Positions 8,151 through 12,055 of a stretch of 12,055 nucleotides of DNA are shown in pieces. Origin of the DNA: Deltaproteobacteria bacterium (GTDB taxonomy: Bacteria; Myxococcota_A; UBA9160); contig DOUU01000250.1 of the NCBI GenBank assembly GCA_003520425.1, positions 1 to 12,055 on the forward strand, read 5' to 3'. Both the position numbers and the translations under genes were made by a program. The notes under the pieces were generated by a model. That model saw nothing but the letters and a program-made list of their open reading frames with translations. It searched no databases and was not told where the DNA came from. The first letter of the stretch is position 1; each line of letters begins with the position of its first letter.

Positions 8151-8167
8151 TAGCCTGCCGCAGGCTA
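8151..8167. repeat. Perfect short inverted repeat (hairpin) after the channel gene
   Basis: TAGCCTG and CAGGCTA pair exactly across a CCG loop, giving a 7-base stem starting 8 bases after the channel stop codon. A second weaker stem, CTTGGC (8170-8175) with GCCAAG (8186-8191), follows at once. No T-run follows on either strand, so it may be a Rho-associated or mRNA-end-stabilising hairpin rather than a textbook intrinsic terminator. Confidence 0.45.
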
Positions 8168-8279
8168 TGCTTGGCGCTGGTTTGAGCCAAGAGCTGCCAG
8201 CACGGAAGCCCCATTCCATGTCCCGACTTGCGGAAACCACCGATGGCCTCGGGTGTCGGCGGCGGCCTAAATTAGCCCT

Positions 8280-8420
8280 ATGCCACCGAGCGCTGCCCTC
8301 TTTTACTGGTTTACCCACGCCGCGTTGACCGCCATTTTGCTGACGGCGTTGCTTGCGGGACTCTTCTATGCGGCCAGGTTCTTGGTCGCCAGGTTTCAGC
8401 GAAAGTTTCCCCCTCGCTAA
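8280..8420 (+). CDS. Possible 46-residue single-pass membrane protein
   Basis: I do not recognise a family. The ORF starts MPPSAALFYWFTHAAL, has one strongly hydrophobic stretch at about residues 12-33 (TAILLTALLAGLFYAA) and ends in a basic tail with R and K residues (ARFQRKFPPR). This is the arrangement expected for a small inner-membrane protein with a cytoplasmic C-terminus. About three quarters of its third codon positions are G or C, consistent with real coding in this genome. Against it, I see no clear ribosome site before the ATG, and it sits in a gap between convergent genes. It could be a real small gene, a remnant, or chance. It lies 137 bases after the channel gene in the same direction. 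Confidence 0.4.
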   Translation: MPPSAALFYWFTHAALTAILLTALLAGLFYAARFLVARFQRKFPPR

Positions 8421-8451
8421 AGGATGCCCTGGATCGAGAGCAGGAGTGAGC

Positions 8452-9351
8452 TTAGTCGGCGCGGGAGCTCGAGAGCGCAGGTGACTTCGGTGAGGCAAAT
8501 TGCGTTCCTGGTGTCAACGCTTCCGCGCCCGCGAGCAGATCAAGGAGCTCCGCGGTGATTTCGCTTTGCCGAGCCTGGCGTGCCTCCTGACGCAACTCGC
8601 CGAGCTTGTGTTCGACATTGTCATGGGCTGCCTCCATGGCCGCAAAGCGGGCGGCATTTTCGCTCGCAATTGACTCGACCAGTGCCTCGGTCAGCACCGC
8701 GAAGACATATTCGGCCATGAGTCTCTCGAGGAGCCGCGTCGGAGGCAGGTTGTGAAGCGGCGCCTGGCGGGGTTGCGTGAGTGCAAGTGCGGCAGTGTCG
8801 AGCGGCAGCAGCAGGCGATGCTCGGTCACGGGTGCGGCACCCTGTTGGTAGCGGCTCGAGACCAATTCGATCCGGGCGATCTGCCCGCGGACGATGCGTG
8901 AGTAGAGCTCACGCGCCAGACGATCGACGACGTCCGGGACTCCGGCCACTCGGCTCGCCATCGTATGAGTCCAGGCGGGGTTGCGCCCCCGCTCGTAGGC
9001 GAGTGCCGCTCCGCGGCTACCGATCAAGAACAGCAGGTCCGCCGGCTCGAGGAGCTTCTCCGCCGCCTCGAGCAACCTCTCGTTGAAGGCGCCGACGAAC
9101 CCGTGCTCGGCCGCGCAGAGGATCACCGCGCGCTGGCCAGCGCTCGGGCGCTCGTGGGGGGCGGGCTCGGGCATGAGCAAGAGCGCAGCGCCAATCGCCT
9201 CGGCCACGGAGTCGCCGTAGCGGCGAATGCCGGGCAGTGCGCGCTGTGCCTCCTGGACGCGCATTCCGGCCAGGGAGCGCATCGCGCCGACGATCTCGAG
9301 CAACTCCGCCATGCTGCCAATGTGCTCATTGATGTCCGCGAGACGAGTCAT
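8452..9351 (-). CDS. atpG: N-ATPase gamma subunit (central rotor shaft)
   Basis: This 299-residue subunit forms the rotating shaft linking the membrane c ring to the catalytic head. The C-terminal helix holds the family signature RQEARQARQSEITAELLDLLAGAEAL (about 254-279), matching the R-Q-x-x-I-T-x-E-L pattern of gamma. The N-terminal helix (MTRLADINEHIGSMAELLEI) is divergent from housekeeping gamma subunits: the usual KIT-AM-MVA segment reads LEIVGAMRSLAGMR. The middle is a Rossmann-like domain with LCAAEHGFVGAFNE (78-91). The last 20 residues are a loose Ser/Ala/Pro tail. The ATG at 9351 overlaps the alpha stop in an ATGA junction, so I prefer it to an open frame 12 codons longer. Gamma as the final gene matches the N-ATPase order. 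Confidence 0.9.
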   Translation of the reverse strand: MTRLADINEHIGSMAELLEIVGAMRSLAGMRVQEAQRALPGIRRYGDSVAEAIGAALLLMPEPAPHERPSAGQRAVILCAAEHGFVGAFNERLLEAAEKLLEPADLLFLIGSRGAALAYERGRNPAWTHTMASRVAGVPDVVDRLARELYSRIVRGQIARIELVSSRYQQGAAPVTEHRLLLPLDTAALALTQPRQAPLHNLPPTRLLERLMAEYVFAVLTEALVESIASENAARFAAMEAAHDNVEHKLGELRQEARQARQSEITAELLDLLAGAEALTPGTQFASPKSPALSSSRAD

Positions 9352-10895
9352 GTGCGCTGCTCGGCGCGGACGTTCGGAGCAGCGCAAATCGACCGGGCAA
9401 GGGCTTGCAGCGCGGCACTCAAGCGGACGCGGGCATCGGATGAGAGCGCGGGTGCGCGATCGGTGAGGGCCAGAATCTCCGGGCTGTGCGCAGCCAGCCA
9501 GGGTGTCAGGGCCTCGCGGAACGCGGTGATACGATCGAGCGGCACGCTGTCGAGCACCCCTTCACTGAGCGCGCACAGCAGCGCAACCTCCTCACCGAGC
9601 GACAGCGGTGCAAACTGCGGCTGGCCAAGCACTGCACGTATGCGCCGCCCGTGCTCGATCACCTTGCGCGTACGCTCGTCGACCAGAGTCCCGAAGCGCG
9701 TGAATACCTCGAGCTCGAGGAACTGGGCGTATTCGAGGCGCAGGCTCTCCGACAGGGCTTTGAGCACCGGTGCCTGTGTCTTCCCACCGACCCGCGAGAC
9801 GCTCTTGCCGACATCCACAGCCGGCTTCTGGTCCTCATAGAAGAGTCGCGGATCGAGATAGATCTGTCCGTCCGTGATCGAGATCAGGTTGGTCGGAATG
9901 TAGGCGCTGATGTTGCCTGCCTGTGTCTCAGCAATCGGCAGCGCGGTGAGGGAGCCGCCCCCGCGCTCAGGGGCCAGCTTGGCCGCGCGCTCGAGCAGCC
10001 GCGAATGGATATAGAAGATGTCGCCCGGATAGGCTTCACGGCCCGGCGGCCGGCGCAGTAGCAGCGACACTTCCCGGTAGGCGGCCGCGTGCTTCGTGAG
10101 GTCGTCGATGACGAGCAGCACATCCTTTCCCTGCGCCATGAAGTACTCGGCCATGGAACAGGCCGAATAAGGTGTAAGCCACTGCAAGCCGGGGGCTGCA
10201 TTCGCCTCGCCGATGACGAAAATGCACCGTTCCAGTGCGCCGTGAGTACGCACCGCCTCGATCACGCGCGCAACCGAGGATGTCTTTTGCCCCACCGCGG
10301 CGTAGACACAGATCACGTCGCTCGATTTCTGGTTGATGATGGTATCGACCGCAATGGCGGTCTTGCCGGTCTCCCGGTCGCCGATGATGAGCTCGCGTTG
10401 CCCTCGGCCGAGCGGGATCATGGCATCGATCACCAGCAAACCCGTCGCCAGCGGTCGGGTGACGAGCGCGCGGTCGATGATCATGGGAGCGGGCTGCTCA
10501 ACCGGGGACCACTGCGAGACCTCGAGTGGCCCCTTGCCGTCGAGCGGTACACCGAGGGGATCGACGACGCGCCCGAGCAGGGCCTCGCCCACCGGAACGC
10601 GCGCCACCTGTCCGGTGCCGCGTACCATGCTGCCGGCCGGTATCCCCTCACTTGGGCCGAGCAGCAGACAGCCGATCGTCTCCTCGCCGAGATCGATGGC
10701 GAGGCCTCGAACCCCGCCGGTGAACTCGAGCAGCTCGTCGAGGCGTGCGGCGGGCAGTCCCTGCACGGTGGCGACGCCGTCGCCGACGCGCAGTACCCGG
10801 CCGATGTGCTCAAGCTGCGGCGTCAGCGCCAAGGATCCCAGACGTTGCCGGCTGAGATCGAGCCACTCGTGGAGCTCCTCAGTGAGAGTCGGCAT
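9348..10895 (-). CDS. atpA: N-ATPase alpha subunit
   Basis: This 515-residue nucleotide-binding subunit alternates with beta in the hexameric head. The N-terminal barrel includes RVGDGVATVQGL (36-47). The Walker A loop is GDRETGKT (172-179), the alpha-type form, followed by AIAVDTIINQK. LLVIDDLTKHAAAYRE is the Walker B region. SVSRVGGKTQAP contains the arginine that reaches into the neighbouring catalytic site. Length is normal for alpha. A strong GGAGGT site (10904-10909) stands 8 bases before the ATG. The start lies inside the end of the b gene (17-base overlap), and the stop overlaps gamma by 4 bases. No delta gene lies between b and alpha, unlike standard F-type operons, which supports the N-ATPase assignment. 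Confidence 0.95.
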   Translation of the reverse strand: MPTLTEELHEWLDLSRQRLGSLALTPQLEHIGRVLRVGDGVATVQGLPAARLDELLEFTGGVRGLAIDLGEETIGCLLLGPSEGIPAGSMVRGTGQVARVPVGEALLGRVVDPLGVPLDGKGPLEVSQWSPVEQPAPMIIDRALVTRPLATGLLVIDAMIPLGRGQRELIIGDRETGKTAIAVDTIINQKSSDVICVYAAVGQKTSSVARVIEAVRTHGALERCIFVIGEANAAPGLQWLTPYSACSMAEYFMAQGKDVLLVIDDLTKHAAAYREVSLLLRRPPGREAYPGDIFYIHSRLLERAAKLAPERGGGSLTALPIAETQAGNISAYIPTNLISITDGQIYLDPRLFYEDQKPAVDVGKSVSRVGGKTQAPVLKALSESLRLEYAQFLELEVFTRFGTLVDERTRKVIEHGRRIRAVLGQPQFAPLSLGEEVALLCALSEGVLDSVPLDRITAFREALTPWLAAHSPEILALTDRAPALSSDARVRLSAALQALARSICAAPNVRAEQRT

Positions 10896-11634
10896 GGGCG
10901 CTCACCTCCGCGCGCATGGCCTCGAGCGCACTCTGCCAGGAAAAGCGCAGGACTGCGGTCGGAAAGCGAAGCTCGGCGCCAGCGATGAGCTCGGGCCTCA
11001 CCTCGAAGGCAACCGTGATGGCTTTGCCGAGCAGCGGGCACAGCCGCTCGCGCCAGGAGTCGGCAGCGGAGGCCGGCAATGGCGCCGCGGTGACCACGGT
11101 CAGGGGCTCGCCCGCGGCCAGCTGGCGGGCGAGGGCATCGCGTTCCGACGGTGCGAGGTCCCTGAGATACTGCTCCATGCGCCCGATCCATGCTTCTGCG
11201 CGCAGCGCCATGGGCACTGATGTGAGCAGCTGCTGCGCGAACTGCGCGCCGAGCTCGAGGGACAGCCGCTGCGCATCTGCGAGTGCCTGTTGTCGCTCAG
11301 CCGCGATGGTTTTGCGAGTGCTCTCGAGCAGAGCTTGCGCTTCGTGCTCGCTCCGAGCGCGCCCCTCGGCCGTCATCTCCTCGATCTGCTTCGCGGACGC
11401 CTTGAGCGCGGCCTCGCGCTCGGCGGTGATTCCGGCGCGCTCGGTCTCGACCGCCGAGAGCTCGGCCTTCGCCTTGTCCTCTGCTGCCTTCGCGTCTGCG
11501 TACTGCTGCTGCACCTCGGCTCTGCGCGTCTCGATGAGGCGCAGAACCGGCCGGTACAGGAAGCGGTGAAGCAGCCAGACGAGGACCGCAAAGTTGACGG
11601 TCTGGAGACCGAGCGTCCACCAGTCGAGGTGCAT
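10879..11634 (-). CDS. atpF: N-ATPase b subunit with delta-like C-terminal domain
   Basis: This 251-residue peripheral-stalk subunit is about 90 residues longer than an ordinary bacterial b (about 156). It has one membrane helix at about 6-27 (TLGLQTVNFAVLVWLLHRFL), a Lys/Glu/Ala-rich coiled coil at about 30-130, and an extra globular tail. Residues 176-240 (EPLTVVTAAPLP, then GKAITVAFEVRPELIAGAELRF) follow the pattern of the delta/OSCP C-terminal domain, whose usual end reads VDPSLIGG-like then a terminal helix. This tail probably replaces the missing delta gene by contacting the top of the alpha/beta head. The ATG at 11634 begins 2 bases after the c stop, so translation is likely coupled. 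An elongated b is a described trait of the N-ATPase family; the delta resemblance is my reading of the sequence. Confidence 0.9.
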   Translation of the reverse strand: MHLDWWTLGLQTVNFAVLVWLLHRFLYRPVLRLIETRRAEVQQQYADAKAAEDKAKAELSAVETERAGITAEREAALKASAKQIEEMTAEGRARSEHEAQALLESTRKTIAAERQQALADAQRLSLELGAQFAQQLLTSVPMALRAEAWIGRMEQYLRDLAPSERDALARQLAAGEPLTVVTAAPLPASAADSWRERLCPLLGKAITVAFEVRPELIAGAELRFPTAVLRFSWQSALEAMRAEVSAHADSH

Positions 11635-11636
11635 CG

Positions 11637-11879
11637 CTAGCGTGCCAGCGGATTGGCGAACAACAGCAACAGCGCCACGACCAGGCAGTAGATTGCCATG
11701 GTTTCTATCATGGCGAGGCCGACGAAGAGCGTTCGGGAAATGGTGCCTGCGGCCTCCGGCTGACGTGCAATCGCGTCCATCGCCGCGGCGACCGAGCGAC
11801 CTTCCGCAAGAGCCGGGCCGATCGAGCCGATCGAGACGGCGAGCGCCGCGCCGATGATGCTGATGAGCTTCAGATCCAT
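11637..11879 (-). CDS. atpE: N-ATPase c subunit (rotor-ring proteolipid)
   Basis: This 80-residue hairpin of two membrane helices forms the ion-carrying ring. Helix 1 is about residues 5-35 and helix 2 about 47-76, joined by the conserved loop ARQPEA (38-43). Glu59 in helix 2 is the ion-carrying carboxylate. Glu26 in helix 1 stands where Na+-type rings have Gln. The second-helix site reads IETMAIY, so Thr60 and Tyr64 keep two polar site positions, but Met61 replaces the Thr of the Ilyobacter tartaricus Na+ ring (ESTGIY). Ion choice cannot be fixed from sequence. The start at 11879 follows an AGGAGG site (11884-11889). The open frame extends 20 codons upstream, but that stretch lies in the a-subunit end and is not c-like. 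Confidence 0.95.
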   Translation of the reverse strand: MDLKLISIIGAALAVSIGSIGPALAEGRSVAAAMDAIARQPEAAGTISRTLFVGLAMIETMAIYCLVVALLLLFANPLAR

Positions 11880-11883
11880 GGAC

Positions 11884-11889
11884 CCTCCT
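11884..11889 (-). promoter_or_regulatory. Strong ribosome binding site of the c-subunit gene
   Basis: AGGAGG on the minus strand lies 4 bases before the c start and directly after the TAG of the a gene (11890-11892). It decides the c start against a longer open frame. A strong site fits the need for many c copies per complex. Confidence 0.75.
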
Positions 11890-12055
11890 CTATCCTCCCT
11901 CGGCGTCGCCGACGGCCGCGCCGATGAAGACGGTTGCAAGCACGGTAAAGATGTAAGCCTGAACGAGGCCCACCAATATTTCGAGGACCATGAGCGGTAT
12001 CGGAACGAAAAGGCCCGCGAGCGCCACGACGAGCGCGATGACGAACTCGCCGCTC
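11890..12055 (-). CDS. atpB: N-ATPase a subunit, C-terminal 55 residues only
   Basis: Only the end of this membrane stator subunit is in the window; its N-terminus lies beyond base 12055. The visible part starts [15 protein letters not shown] and ends [24 protein letters not shown], giving the last two hydrophobic helices of the half-channel. By alignment with E. coli a subunit, the Glu at visible residue 3 matches Glu219 and the Gln at visible residue 32 matches Gln252. The essential Arg210 should lie roughly nine residues before the visible start, just past the edge. It precedes the c gene by 10 bases. The a-c-b-alpha-gamma order matches N-ATPase operons. Confidence 0.88.
   Translation of the reverse strand, partial: SGEFVIALVVALAGLFVPIPLMVLEILVGLVQAYIFTVLATVFIGAAVGDAEGG

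Larger units (their letters stand above)
8143..8451. other. Convergent intergenic region with hairpins
   Basis: This 309-base gap lies between the ends of the channel gene (plus) and the ATPase gamma gene (minus). It contains two neighbouring inverted repeats at 8151-8191 and a possible small membrane-protein ORF at 8280-8420. No typical hairpin-plus-T-run terminator is visible for either strand. No RNA gene was recognised. Confidence 0.6.

Noticed and set aside
8151..8167. Intrinsic terminator for the channel gene
   Set aside because: The stem is perfect but short, and no T-run follows on either strand, so I list it only as an inverted repeat.
10089..11220. Long plus-strand open frames opposite ATPase alpha and b genes
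   Set aside because: They have no family features and mirror well-conserved minus-strand genes.
1..12055. CRISPR arrays, tRNA genes, insertion sequences, attachment sites
   Set aside because: I saw no regular repeat-spacer pattern, cloverleaf candidate, transposase or flanking duplications.

Overview
The window is GC-rich, gene-dense bacterial DNA, most likely from a proteobacterium (beta or gamma). I infer this from base composition, codon use and gene content; no rRNA or other taxonomic marker is present. It resembles an accessory energy-metabolism island rather than a housekeeping region. There are no tRNAs, rRNAs, transposases, CRISPR arrays or phage genes.

Bases 1-4298 (minus strand) hold a hydrogenase operon. 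In transcription order it encodes a SpoIIAA-like protein (GTG start at 4298), an iron-sulfur electron-transfer subunit, a short stand-alone cyclic-nucleotide-binding-fold protein, an FAD/NAD(P)-binding subunit with a C-terminal 2Fe-2S site, the hydrogenase small subunit, and the large subunit, which is cut by the window start. This composition fits a cytoplasmic group 3b bidirectional NAD(P)-linked [NiFe] hydrogenase (sulfhydrogenase type). Genes from the iron-sulfur subunit onward are joined by 1-11 base gaps or 11-17 base overlaps.

Bases 4299-4525 are a divergent control region with several short inverted and direct repeats. Reading right from it is phosphoenolpyruvate synthase (4526-6949), followed after 107 bases by an MscS-type small-conductance channel (7057-8142). 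Bases 8143-8451 are a convergent gap with hairpins and a possible 46-residue membrane protein (8280-8420).

Bases 8452-12055 (minus strand) are the distal part of a second-type rotary ATPase operon, in transcription order a (partial), c, b, alpha, gamma. The order, the long b subunit with a delta-like tail, the lack of a separate delta gene and gamma at the end all match the N-ATPase family (atpDCQRBEFAG order). Beta, epsilon, AtpQ and AtpR would be expected beyond base 12055. The c subunit has a carboxylate in both helices, but its second-helix ion site departs from the usual Na+ pattern.

Together the genes suggest a module for redox and ion balance under low oxygen or low energy: hydrogenase to exchange electrons between NAD(P)H and H2, PEP synthase to reroute pyruvate, a channel for osmotic release, and an extra ATPase to set membrane potential. 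That functional link is inference. I see no wholly new system. The best leads are the degenerate cNMP-fold protein inside the hydrogenase operon, the c-ring ion site, and the b-delta fusion.
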